Assembly: GCA_964508225.1 (NCBI GenBank)
Contig: CAZDRX010000019.1
Location: 1-21,992 of the forward strand
Length of the DNA: 21,992 nucleotides
Origin: CAZDRX01 sp964508225
Lineage (GTDB): Bacteria > Patescibacteriota > Gracilibacteria > Peribacterales > Peribacteraceae
Reading direction: 5' to 3'
Positions 13,073 to 21,848 of the stretch are shown piece after piece (the first letter of the stretch is position 1; each line of letters begins with the position of its first letter). The notes under the pieces are model-generated. The model was not told the origin of the DNA and made no database searches. It saw only the letters and a program-made list of their open reading frames with translations. The translations under genes were made by a program, and so were the position numbers.

Positions 13073-13168
13073 AAGCGGAGGAATCCGCTTGAAAAATCCA
13101 TCAAACAATTTGCGGATTTTGCAAGCCGTCCCCCGGATTCGTGCTTGATCGGCTTCGGATCAGGCATC
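13073..13168 (+). promoter_or_regulatory. Structured leader of the pyrophosphatase gene with alternative pairings
   Basis: Hairpin H1: AAGCGGA (13073-13079) with TCCGCTT (13084-13090). Hairpin H2: CTTG plus AAAATCC (13088-13099) with GGATTTT plus CAAG (13114-13125), with one mismatch. H1 and H2 share 13088-13090. A third pairing, AATCCGC (13082-13088) with GCGGATT (13112-13118), excludes both. Hairpin H3: TGCTTGATC (13142-13150) with GATCAGGCA (13158-13166), with one G-U pair, ends 3 nt before the ATG at 13170. A -10-like TATGTT at 13051-13056 would place all of them in the mRNA leader. Mutually exclusive stems ending at a start codon are typical of regulated leaders, but no known riboswitch class is recognised. 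Confidence 0.45.
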
Positions 13169-13169
13169 C

Positions 13170-15284
<2,115 letters not shown>

Positions 15285-15304
15285 ATCACACACGAAGCAA
15301 AAGG

Positions 15305-15332
15305 AAAGAGAGGGTACTCCCCTCTCTTTTTT
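15305..15332 (+). terminator. Rho-independent terminator after hppA
   Basis: AAAGAGAGGG (15305-15314) pairs with CCCTCTCTTT (15320-15329) around a 5-nt loop, with T through 15332. It ends the pyrophosphatase transcript, and the following gene has its own -10. Confidence 0.93.
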
Positions 15333-15355
15333 AATGTCTCCTTAACCCGGTGCTG

Positions 15356-15361
15356 TATACT
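15356..15361 (+). promoter_or_regulatory. -10 box of the MscS gene
   Basis: TATACT at 15356-15361 lies 13 nt before the ATG at 15375. The predicted leader is about 7 nt, C/A-rich and without a Shine-Dalgarno. The -35 area is weak. Confidence 0.65.
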
Positions 15362-15374
15362 GCGCACTCCACCC

Positions 15375-16799
15375 ATGAAACGCACTCTCCGTCTCGCCGG
15401 CGCTCTTGCTGCACTGTCGCTCCTGCTGCAGCCGCTCGCCGTTTCCGCGCAAACGGTCACGTACGACGAGGCAACGCTGACGTCGCTCTACAACGCGTAC
15501 CTGAAGAAGGGTTCGAGCGACACGTACCTCGAGAAGCGTATCGCCGACGAACGCGCCCGCATCCGGACACAGGCAGACAAAGAGATCAAAGTGCTCGTGG
15601 AGCCCTCCACGAAGGACGATCTCTCGACCGACAAGTCCGCGCTCCCCAAAGCCATCGACCAGCAGCGCGCGCTCGTGGATCAGCTCTCCCAGCTCATCAA
15701 GACAAGCAAGGTGGATCTCGATCTCCTCGGTGAGGAGGAGCGGAAGTACTACGCCGAGCCGGATACCGTTGTGGTGACGCCGCCCGATGAGATCAGGCTC
15801 ACGAAGACGCACGGTGAACTCCTTGCCCGCAAAGCGATTCTTGAGGAACGGATCAACGCGCTCAATGCGGGCTACACACTCCAGCAGGATCGCCTGAGCA
15901 AGCTCGGACGCGAACAGTGGCTCGATCAGTTCCAGACGCTCTTCGGGTCTCTCACGTACCTCGCAATCATCCTCGGCGCCGTCATCCTCGACCGCATCGT
16001 GCGCCGCAGAGTGGCAGGACGGATCGAAGCGAAGGGTCAGCGGTACCTCATCGCCAAGCTTGTCTCCGCAGGGATCTACACCGTTGCGGCGCTCTGGGTG
16101 ATCAGCAAGCTCATCTCGGATCATCCGGGTGCGCTCGCCTCCCTCGCCATCGTCGGCGCCGGTATCGCCGTCGCGCTGCAGGACGTCGTGAAAGATATCA
16201 TGGGATGGTTCTTGATCCTCCAGCGCCGTCTCTTCACGCTCGGGAACCGCGTCTCCATCGGCGCGTATACGGGTGACGTCATCGACATCGCGCCGCTCCG
16301 GACCACCATGCTCGAAGTGAGCGTGAACGGTGCCTTCAACGCTCACGAGCGCACGGGCAAGACGCTCTATGTGCCGAACTCTCTGATCCTCAAAGAGTCG
16401 GTGCTCAACTACAACACGACGTCCGACTTCATGAGCGTCGAGATGCAGGTGACCGTGACGTATGCGAGCGACTGGAAGAAGGCGGAGCAGCTCCTCCACG
16501 AAGCGCTGAAAGTGGAAGCTCTCGAATTCACGGAACAGGCGAGGGCGCAGCAGCGTCGCCGCACCGCGCTCTTCTACACGATGTGGGAAGTCTGTGAGCC
16601 GGAGGTCCATGTCGACCTCGCGAATAACGGCATCATGTTCACCCTGAAGTTCACGGTGCCCATCGGCAAGCGCCGGCAGGTTGTCACGGATCTCTCGCGC
16701 ACGATTCTCGAGCAGTTCCACGCACACAAGAATATCGATCTCGCCTACAACACGATCCACATCGTGGGGAACACGAAGAATCTGACGCCCGGAGACTAA
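15375..16799 (+). CDS. MscS-family mechanosensitive channel with exported coiled-coil N-terminal domain
   Basis: This 474-residue protein begins with a signal peptide (basic start, hydrophobic core, ...VSA|QT near residue 25). A mostly helical, charged exported region of about 165 residues follows, with coiled-coil character (KRIADERARIRTQADKEI; KAILEERINALNAGY). Three helices come next at about 190-275. The third has the pore-lining Ala/Gly pattern of MscS (ASLAIVGAGIAVALQDVVKD), followed by the MGWFLILQRRLFTLGNRVSIG beta-domain block and the C-terminal alpha/beta vestibule. MscS channels release solutes on hypo-osmotic shock. The extra exported domain is not part of the small MscS and resembles the enlarged N-termini of MscK/MscM-like channels in layout only. 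The stop overlaps that of convergent polX by 4 bp (16796-16799). Confidence 0.93.
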   Translation: MKRTLRLAGALAALSLLLQPLAVSAQTVTYDEATLTSLYNAYLKKGSSDTYLEKRIADERARIRTQADKEIKVLVEPSTKDDLSTDKSALPKAIDQQRALVDQLSQLIKTSKVDLDLLGEEERKYYAEPDTVVVTPPDEIRLTKTHGELLARKAILEERINALNAGYTLQQDRLSKLGREQWLDQFQTLFGSLTYLAIILGAVILDRIVRRRVAGRIEAKGQRYLIAKLVSAGIYTVAALWVISKLISDHPGALASLAIVGAGIAVALQDVVKDIMGWFLILQRRLFTLGNRVSIGAYTGDVIDIAPLRTTMLEVSVNGAFNAHERTGKTLYVPNSLILKESVLNYNTTSDFMSVEMQVTVTYASDWKKAEQLLHEALKVEALEFTEQARAQQRRRTALFYTMWEVCEPEVHVDLANNGIMFTLKFTVPIGKRRQVVTDLSRTILEQFHAHKNIDLAYNTIHIVGNTKNLTPGD

Positions 16800-17764
16800 G
16801 CCGGCAGATCCGCAGTACGGTTCCAGGGCTCCACGTACGGGAGATCGAGTGCCGCATAGATGTCGGTTTCTTTTTTGGATGCGATCACTTTCGCTCCCCT
16901 GAAGAGTCCGTACTCACTGAGCTTGAGACCGCGATCGATCGCGCGGCGCCGGAGCGAGATGTTGTGCTCTTTGCTTCCCGTGAAGTACAGAAGTGCGGAT
17001 CCCCACTCCACCACCGAGACGATGCGGATATCCACCCGGAGACCTGAGCGGAGATCGAAGGCGATGCGCGTGCCGCCCGCAGCCACCACCCGCTCGACAA
17101 TCGGAAGTTCTTTGATCGCAGCTTCAATCTCGCTCGCGAGTGTCTCGGACGACTTCTTCACCGCGATGAGAATATCGACGTCACCGACTGTTTCTTTACG
17201 ACGCCGAAAGGATCCGGCTGCCTCCACCTCGACAACGTTCTTGAAGTTCCGGAGAGTCTGGAGAAGAACCACGACGTCTTTCTCCGCTTCGGCGAGAGAA
17301 AAACGCTTCACGCGTTCAGGCGACCGCTGCGCGTTCTCGAGAATCTTCTTCTCGAGGAGTTCCGAGAATCCGGGCAATGTCCGGATTTTTCCTTTCTCGG
17401 CGGCCTCGATGAGTTCCGGGATCGTCCGGATACCCAGTGCCTGTTCGAGCGCACGGACGCGCTTGGGACCCAGATCATCCACATTGAGGAGTCCTGCGGC
17501 ACCCGTCTGTGTCTCGGCGACGAGCTTGTCGAGGAAGCTCACACGACCGGTCTGTCCGAATTCGAGAATTTTCTCCGCAATCGCATCCCCGACACCGGGA
17601 AGTTCCATGAGCGCCTTCTTGTCTTTCACCTTCGAGACATCCTGCTTCAGATCCTCCAGTGTCTGCGCGGCACGGCGATACGCAGCCGGCTTGAAAGCAA
17701 CCCCCTGATAGTCGAGAAGGTCGGCGATCTGCCGGAGGATCTTTGCAAACGCTTCGTTCGCCAT
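16796..17764 (-). CDS. DNA polymerase X family protein lacking the PHP domain
   Basis: A 322-residue family X polymerase. The N-terminal 8-kDa-like domain (NEAFAKILRQIADLLD) is followed by the helix-hairpin-helix LPGVGDAIAEKI (about 55-66) and a second HhH near 95-110 (VDDLGPKRVRALEQAL). The palm has GSFRRRKETVGDVDILI with catalytic D195 and D197, and RVDIRIV with D245. FTGSKEHNISLR corresponds to the nucleotide-binding region. Family members fill short gaps in base excision or end-joining repair. Most bacterial PolX proteins are about 570 residues with a C-terminal PHP nuclease domain; this one stops just after the palm/thumb (LDLPYVEPWNRTADLPA), so the 3'-exonuclease and AP-endonuclease functions linked to PHP are missing. 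The ATG at 17764 has a -10-like TATCCT 6 nt upstream. marR lies 16 nt upstream on the same strand. Confidence 0.93.
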   Translation of the reverse strand: MANEAFAKILRQIADLLDYQGVAFKPAAYRRAAQTLEDLKQDVSKVKDKKALMELPGVGDAIAEKILEFGQTGRVSFLDKLVAETQTGAAGLLNVDDLGPKRVRALEQALGIRTIPELIEAAEKGKIRTLPGFSELLEKKILENAQRSPERVKRFSLAEAEKDVVVLLQTLRNFKNVVEVEAAGSFRRRKETVGDVDILIAVKKSSETLASEIEAAIKELPIVERVVAAGGTRIAFDLRSGLRVDIRIVSVVEWGSALLYFTGSKEHNISLRRRAIDRGLKLSEYGLFRGAKVIASKKETDIYAALDLPYVEPWNRTADLPA

Positions 17765-17770
17765 GGAAGA

Positions 17771-17776
17771 AGGATA
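17771..17776 (-). promoter_or_regulatory. Weak -10-like box before polX
   Basis: On the minus strand TATCCT ends 6 nt before the ATG at 17764, the spacing seen for other leaderless starts in the window. It lies in the 16-nt gap after marR, so polX may be transcribed both from here and by read-through from marR. Confidence 0.35.
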
Positions 17777-17780
17777 CACC

Positions 17781-18200
17781 CTACGCGCGGTGCCGCTCGA
17801 TGTACTTCTTGAGAAGCTCGGAGAAAGCCTTTTTCTCGGGCGAAGTGAACACACTCATGCAGTCGCAGGCGCGGCCGCAGAGGAGCGACTTCAGCTTGGA
17901 ACCGACCTGTTTGCCCTTCGGGGTGAGCTTGAGCTCGGAGACGCGCTTGTCCGTCTTGAGGGCGGCGCGCTGGATGAGCCCCTTCTTGAGGAGACCACCC
18001 ACGACCTGCGTGACATTGCTCTTGTGGCAGCACATGAACTTGCTCAGGCTCGACATGGAGACGGGTTCATCGGCCACGCGGATGAGAATCGTCGCCTGAC
18101 AGTGGCTCACATCGAGGGAGGAGAGAGAGTCGTTCAACTCCCGTTCGCAGCAGCTTGCGGCGGCCTTGAGGTGGTTGCAGACGGAGAGGCAATCGTCCAT
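17781..18200 (-). CDS. Cysteine-rich MarR-family transcriptional regulator
   Basis: A 139-residue winged-helix regulator. The layout is MarR-like: an N-terminal dimerisation helix, SMSSLSKFMCCHKSNVTQVVGGLLKKGLIQR as the helix-turn-helix (about 48-78), the wing with LKTDKRVSELKLTPKG (81-96), and C-terminal dimerisation helices. It is unusually rich in cysteine, with 10 of 139 residues at 4, 8, 17, 18, 34, 57, 58, 108, 112 and 114. In the MarR fold the N- and C-terminal helices pack together, so the 4/8/17/18 and 108/112/114 groups could lie close and bind metal or an Fe-S cluster, or sense oxidants by disulfides. Two cysteines (57, 58) lie in the DNA-binding region. The ATG at 18200 follows a -10 (TACAAT) by 9 nt. 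The palindrome at 18204-18217 suggests autoregulation. Divergent from purM. Confidence 0.87.
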   Translation of the reverse strand: MDDCLSVCNHLKAAASCCERELNDSLSSLDVSHCQATILIRVADEPVSMSSLSKFMCCHKSNVTQVVGGLLKKGLIQRAALKTDKRVSELKLTPKGKQVGSKLKSLLCGRACDCMSVFTSPEKKAFSELLKKYIERHRA

Positions 18201-18203
18201 GAC

Positions 18204-18217
18204 TGAACAATTGTACA
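18204..18217. promoter_or_regulatory. Palindromic operator candidate over the marR -10 box
   Basis: TGAACAATTGTACA is an inverted repeat of form TGnACAATTGTnCA. It covers the marR -10 box (TACAAT on the minus strand, complement of 18210-18215) and lies 3 bp upstream of the marR ATG. A MarR dimer bound here would block its own promoter. The divergent purM start is 58 bp away, so both genes could be controlled. Confidence 0.6.
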
Positions 18218-18274
18218 TGGGTGCCCTGCAGGAAGCCACTCGCGGCACGGGCAGTGATTTGGTAGTGTGGAGGC

Positions 18275-19312
18275 ATGAAGAAGATCTCCTACTCCTCGGC
18301 CGGCGTGAATATCGAGAATGCCGATGCGACGAAGAAGGGCATGGTGAAGGATCTGGAGACGGACAATCCGCTCGTCCTGAATAAGGTGGGCGCGTTCGCC
18401 TCGCTCTGTGACGCGAAGTTCCCCGGCTACGATCACCCCGTCCTCGTGTGCAAAACAGAGGAACCTGGAAGCAAGCAGCTCCTCGCGTTCCAGCACAAGC
18501 GGGTGAAGGGCATCTGCTATGACATGATCAATCACCTCGTGAACGACGTGATCGTCATGGGTGCGAAGCCGCTCTTCATTCAGGACCTCATCGTCTGCGG
18601 AAAACTGGAAAAGGATGTGGTGCAGCAGCTCGTGAAATATCTCGCAGAAGCTTCCAAGGCACAGGGCTGTGCGCTCACGGGCGGCGAGACGTCGGAACAG
18701 CCTGCGGTACTCCCCGCCGGAACGTACGTGCTTGGCAGTTCGTGCATCGGCGTCGTGGAGAAATCGAAGATTATCGACGGCTCCGCGATCAAAGCCGGTG
18801 ATGTGGTGCTCGCAGTCGAAAGTAGCGGACTCCACACGAACGGCTACACGCTCGTGCGCGCCCTCATCAAGGAAGATCCGGAGATTCTCGACGCGGACAT
18901 CGCAGGTGTGAGCTTCCTCGATGCGATCCTCGAACCGCACCGCTGCTACTACCACGCCGTGAAGGATCTCTTCGATACCTCCACGCTTCACGGTATGGCA
19001 CACATCACGGGCGGCGGCATTCCGGGGAATCTGAACCGGATTCTCCCGCAGGGCACCGATGCGGTGATCGATGCATCCGCCATCAAGATTCTCCCCGTCT
19101 TCAAGACCATCAAAGAGCGCTCGGGGAATGACGACACAGACATGACGAAGACGTTCAACCTCGGTGTGGGGCTCACACTCGTCGTGGATCCGCAGGCCGC
19201 AGACACCGTGATAAAGCGGCTCACAAAGGCCAAGATCCCCTGCTACGGCATCGGCACGATCGTGAAGAACGGCACGCAGACCGTACGGATGGAGGGATCG
19301 CTGCAGTGGTGA
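18275..19312 (+). CDS. purM: Phosphoribosylformylglycinamidine cyclo-ligase (AIR synthetase) PurM
   Basis: A 345-residue PurM. It starts with SYSSAGVNIENADATKKGM, the ATP-binding N-terminal strand of the family. It also has GICYDMINHLVNDVIVMGAKPLFIQD, LTGGETSEQPAVLP, VLAVESSGLHTNGYTLVR and AHITGGGIPGNLNRILP, all PurM blocks. The enzyme converts formylglycinamidine ribonucleotide to 5-aminoimidazole ribonucleotide with ATP, step five of purine synthesis, in the cytoplasm. GAFASLCD replaces the usual GAFGGLF in the early loop, a modest divergence. No other pur gene is in the window. A GGAGG lies only one base before the ATG, too close to work as a Shine-Dalgarno. A poor -10 (TAGTGT, 18263-18268) ends 6 nt before the ATG, like the leaderless starts elsewhere. 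Possibly regulated by the divergent MarR protein. Confidence 0.93.
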   Translation: MKKISYSSAGVNIENADATKKGMVKDLETDNPLVLNKVGAFASLCDAKFPGYDHPVLVCKTEEPGSKQLLAFQHKRVKGICYDMINHLVNDVIVMGAKPLFIQDLIVCGKLEKDVVQQLVKYLAEASKAQGCALTGGETSEQPAVLPAGTYVLGSSCIGVVEKSKIIDGSAIKAGDVVLAVESSGLHTNGYTLVRALIKEDPEILDADIAGVSFLDAILEPHRCYYHAVKDLFDTSTLHGMAHITGGGIPGNLNRILPQGTDAVIDASAIKILPVFKTIKERSGNDDTDMTKTFNLGVGLTLVVDPQAADTVIKRLTKAKIPCYGIGTIVKNGTQTVRMEGSLQW

Positions 19313-19319
19313 TCAATGT

Positions 19320-20189
19320 CTAGCTCTGCGCCTCCTCTTCGACGGGCTTGATACTGCCGCTCGGCGGCTTCTCTTCGGTCTTCTCGGATTCAGGGACAGC
19401 AGCAGACTTCTTGTGATGCATGGGATGATGCGACATCGACCTGCGTGGATGATGCGCCTTCGCGTTGCCTTCGGATGCGATCGTGACGGACTCGGAGGTT
19501 CCTGCGGGAGCATCCGCTGAGGAATATCCGCCGATACTGTCGCGGACGAGCTTGCCGTTCTCGAGCCGGATCACGCGCACACCGAGCGAGTCCACCACGA
19601 GCTTGTCGTGGGTGGCGAGGATCACGGTCGTGCCCTCGGAGTGGATCGTCTTCAGGTACCGCAGAATCCGCTGCGACTGCTCGGGATCGATATTGCCCGT
19701 GGGCTCATCCGCGATGAGAATGCCGGGATTGTGGACGAGCGCGCGGGCGAGTGCGGCGCGCGTCTTCTCGCCTCCAGAGAGCTCATGCGGAAACGCCTCG
19801 GCACGGTCGCCAAGCTCGAAGCGGTCGAGGATGGCGGCGACTCTCGGCGCGATCTCCTCATCGGGAACGCCGCAGACCTCGAGCGCGAAGGAGATATTCT
19901 CCTCCACCGTGCGGTCGGGCAGGAGTTTGTAATCCTGAAAGACGACACCCGTACGCTGGCGGTAGAGCTGCAAAATCGACGGCGGGAGCATCGCGATGTT
20001 CGCGCCGTCCACTTCGATCGTGCCCTTCGTCGGCACTTCCGCACGGATGAGGAGGTGCACAATGGTGGATTTCCCCGCGCCGCTCGGCCCCGTGAGACAG
20101 ACGAACTCTCCGGGGGCGATCTGGAACGTCAAATCCGAGAGCACCTCGCGTCCGTCGAAGACCTTTGTCACACCGGAGAAACTGATCAT
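19320..20189 (-). CDS. ftsE: FtsE-like ABC transporter ATP-binding protein with His-rich C-terminal tail
   Basis: A 289-residue ABC ATPase of the FtsE/LolD type. Walker A is GPSGAGKST (34-42), the Q-loop lies in VVFQDYKLLPDRTV, the signature is LSGGE (137-141), Walker B is ILIADEP (157-163) and the switch His is H194. FtsE with membrane partner FtsX activates peptidoglycan hydrolases at division. The core ends near residue 220. About 70 extra residues follow: a Ser/Ala/Thr-rich linker, a His/Arg cluster (HHPRRSMSHHPMHHKK, about 246-261) and an acidic Pro-rich end. This tail is absent from typical FtsE. No ftsX lies on either side, so the FtsE assignment rests on the ATPase alone. The start at 20189 is chosen because a -10 (TATGAT, complement of 20197-20202) ends 7 nt upstream; an ATG at 20201 lies inside that box. 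Confidence 0.85.
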   Translation of the reverse strand: MISFSGVTKVFDGREVLSDLTFQIAPGEFVCLTGPSGAGKSTIVHLLIRAEVPTKGTIEVDGANIAMLPPSILQLYRQRTGVVFQDYKLLPDRTVEENISFALEVCGVPDEEIAPRVAAILDRFELGDRAEAFPHELSGGEKTRAALARALVHNPGILIADEPTGNIDPEQSQRILRYLKTIHSEGTTVILATHDKLVVDSLGVRVIRLENGKLVRDSIGGYSSADAPAGTSESVTIASEGNAKAHHPRRSMSHHPMHHKKSAAVPESEKTEEKPPSGSIKPVEEEAQS

Positions 20190-20196
20190 GGAGAAC

Positions 20197-20222
20197 ATCA
20201 TACAGCCGACAGAGAGTCGGCT
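20197..20222 (-). promoter_or_regulatory. ftsE -10 box with hairpin just upstream
   Basis: TATGAT (minus strand, 20202 to 20197) ends 7 nt before the ftsE ATG, predicting a leaderless transcript. Directly upstream, AGCCGAC (20204-20210) and GTCGGCT (20216-20222) form a perfect 7-bp stem with a 5-nt loop. Without a T-run it is more likely an operator or a weak terminator of rlmE than a standard terminator. Confidence 0.5.
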
Positions 20223-20251
20223 ACTACTGGACGAAAAGACGATGTTGGCGG

Positions 20252-20848
20252 CTAACGGCTTCTGCAGACCACGTACACCTCGCGACTCCGGTCGCGGCTT
20301 GCCTCCACGCTCTTCTGTTTCACATCGGAGAACGACATCGTGACTTCCTGCAGAAAGGCATCGAAGTCACGTCCGCGGAAGACCTTCATCACGAGCATGC
20401 CGTGGGGCTTCAGGAATCGCTTCGCCACGTCCACGACGGCGCGCGAAAGCTCGAGAGACTTCCACTGGTCGACGTCCTTGATGCCACTCGTATTGGGCGC
20501 AATATCCGAGATCACGAGGTCGAACTTCTGGATGCCGAGACCCTGCAGAATCTTCTCGATCCCCGTGTGATCCATCATGTCCGCCACATATGTCTTCACG
20601 TTGGGGGCGATGGGCTCGATGTCCTTCAGATCAATCCCGACCGCAAGACCCTTGTCTCCGATCTTCTTGCTCTCGTACTGCAACCACGAACCGGGCGCGG
20701 CGCCGATGTCCAGCACCTTCATCCCCAGATGCAGAAGATCGTACCGTTCGTCGAGCTCCTGCAGCTTGTACACCGACCGCGCACGATAGCCCTCACTGGC
20801 CGCACGTTTGCTCCAGTTGTCATTGGGAATGTAGGGCTTCGGACTCAT
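20252..20848 (-). CDS. rlmE: 23S rRNA 2'-O-methyltransferase RlmE (FtsJ/RrmJ)
   Basis: A 198-residue protein with the FtsJ fold. The SAM-binding motif is VLDIGAAPGSWLQ (45-57), and the K-D-K-E catalytic tetrad is at K28, D115, K155 and E190. Its spacing (87, 40, 35) is nearly that of the E. coli enzyme. YRARSVYKLQELDERY and LVISDIAPNTSG are also diagnostic. RlmE methylates the 2'-OH of U2552 (E. coli numbering) in the 23S A-loop during late 50S assembly. The N-terminal basic segment is the usual RNA-binding start. The ATG at 20848 is the only in-frame start that keeps K28. It overlaps the TGA of a possible 24-codon upstream ORF as ATGA. Together with rsmG it makes this end of the window rRNA-modification rich. 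Confidence 0.95.
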   Translation of the reverse strand: MSPKPYIPNDNWSKRAASEGYRARSVYKLQELDERYDLLHLGMKVLDIGAAPGSWLQYESKKIGDKGLAVGIDLKDIEPIAPNVKTYVADMMDHTGIEKILQGLGIQKFDLVISDIAPNTSGIKDVDQWKSLELSRAVVDVAKRFLKPHGMLVMKVFRGRDFDAFLQEVTMSFSDVKQKSVEASRDRSREVYVVCRSR

Positions 20849-20919
20849 GGGATTCTGGCTTGCAAAAGGGATATTTCTGCTCTGATCAGGATTGTCTCAT
20901 TCTTGGCTTTGCGACGCAT
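20845..20919 (-). CDS. Candidate 24-residue ORF coupled to rlmE
   Basis: A minus-strand ATG at 20919 begins 24 codons (MRRKAKNETI...) whose TGA overlaps the rlmE ATG in the arrangement ATGA, which allows translational coupling. No Shine-Dalgarno or homology is visible. It could be a leader peptide or chance. Confidence 0.25.
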   Translation of the reverse strand: MRRKAKNETILIRAEISLLQARIP

Positions 20920-20965
20920 CAATGTCGCCCTTGCAGGCGGGAAGGAAATAGCACTTCATCATCAT
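20897..20965 (-). CDS. Candidate 22-residue ORF with a Shine-Dalgarno, upstream of rlmE
   Basis: On the minus strand GGAGG is followed 6 nt later by three successive ATGs and 22 codons (MMMKCYFLPACKG...). The placement is ideal for a ribosome binding site in a genome where such sites are otherwise scarce. It overlaps the 24-codon ORF in another frame. No function is known. Confidence 0.3.
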   Translation of the reverse strand: MMMKCYFLPACKGDIDASQSQE

Positions 20966-20981
20966 TCTACACCTCCGACAA

Positions 20982-21009
20982 TTGCCCGGCGACTCGGGCG
21001 GATTATACT
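20982..21009 (+). promoter_or_regulatory. Promoter for the 30-residue membrane peptide
   Basis: -35-like TTGCCC (20982-20987), a 16-bp spacer, and -10 TATACT (21004-21009). The predicted start is near 21016, leaving a leader of about 26 nt that is C/T/A-rich, has almost no G and no Shine-Dalgarno. Confidence 0.6.
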
Positions 21010-21041
21010 TCGGATCCACTCATCCATTCCCCACTCACTCT

Positions 21042-21134
21042 ATGCGCACCCGCACCTTGGGAATGTCCCCGCTCCTCGTGGTTTTCGCCGCGTGTCTCGT
21101 GGTCGTGATGAGCTCGCTCTCGCAACACCTCTAA
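21042..21134 (+). CDS. 30-residue single-pass membrane peptide
   Basis: ATG to TAA, 31 codons. A basic start (MRTRTLGM) is followed by one hydrophobic helix at about residues 9-25 (SPLLVVFAACLVVVM) and a short polar tail (SSLSQHL). The positive-inside rule places the N-terminus in the cytoplasm. It has a reasonable promoter and a CA-rich leader like other genes here, and codon use matches the host, unlike the 47-residue peptide at 5556. It ends 20 bp before the convergent rsmG stop. Function is unknown. Confidence 0.5.
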   Translation: MRTRTLGMSPLLVVFAACLVVVMSSLSQHL

Positions 21135-21154
21135 ACCAACAACCATACCGACGT

Positions 21155-21838
21155 TCAAAGAGGCTTCTGCTTGGGAATACCTGTACGACGGGGATACTCC
21201 GGTGACGTCGGTCCGACTTTCTTGAAGAACACAATCGTGCGGTCGCCCCAGTTATCGGGAAGTGTGTACGTGAAGTCGCCGAGGTATTTGCACCGGAGCA
21301 CATCCTGCGCCTTCGCGGTGTCCGCAAGCTCGGAGGCTACTTTCGTACTCTTCCAGAATGCGCACATGCCCGCGGGCTTGAGAAGCGGCACAGCGTACTC
21401 AAGCAGCACGGCGAGAGGAGCGACGGCTCTGGCGGTCACGAGGTCGAACTGTTCGCGGTACTCACCGCTGTGCGCGAGGGACTCGATCCGTCCACAGAGG
21501 AGCTTCACGTTCGGGATACTGCAGGCGGCGGCGATCCTGCCAACGGCATCGATCTTCTTCTGCGTGGCGTCGATCCCTGTGCACTGCACATCGGGCAGGC
21601 AGAGCGAGAGGGGCAGGAGCGGGAATCCCCCGCCCGTGCCGATGTCGGCGAGTGAGGCGATCTTCTTCAGGTCCGGATACCGGTCGAGCGCCTGCAGGAG
21701 CGCGATAGAATCGAGCACGTTGCCGATCCAGCAGTGCTCAGGCGTGCGGAATGCGGAGAGATTGAGCTTCGCGTTCTCGGCCAGAAATGCGGTGACAAGG
21801 TCCCGCAGCTTGTGTTCATCGATGGACATCGGACGCAT
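21155..21838 (-). CDS. rsmG: 16S rRNA (guanine527-N7)-methyltransferase RsmG (GidB)
   Basis: A 227-residue Rossmann methyltransferase with the SAM motif LADIGTGGGFPLLPL, the second-strand GIDATQKKIDAV, FDLVTARAVAPL, and the C-terminal YPRRTGIPKQKPL block that marks RsmG. It methylates N7 of G527 (E. coli numbering) in the 530 loop of 16S rRNA; loss of RsmG gives low-level streptomycin resistance in several bacteria. An in-frame ATG at 21829 (M4) is an alternative start. The upstream region holds heptad repeats with -10-like GATAAT on this strand and is shared with divergent pyrE. Confidence 0.95.
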   Translation of the reverse strand: MRPMSIDEHKLRDLVTAFLAENAKLNLSAFRTPEHCWIGNVLDSIALLQALDRYPDLKKIASLADIGTGGGFPLLPLSLCLPDVQCTGIDATQKKIDAVGRIAAACSIPNVKLLCGRIESLAHSGEYREQFDLVTARAVAPLAVLLEYAVPLLKPAGMCAFWKSTKVASELADTAKAQDVLRCKYLGDFTYTLPDNWGDRTIVFFKKVGPTSPEYPRRTGIPKQKPL

Positions 21839-21848
21839 TGTCGACGAT

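Noticed and set aside
15342..16760. 472-codon minus-strand frame opposite mscS
   Set aside because: Antisense shadow of a clear MscS channel; composition is Arg/Glu/Asp/Val-heavy without domains.
18269..18273. GGAGG before purM
   Set aside because: Only one base separates it from the ATG, too close to pair with 16S rRNA for this start.
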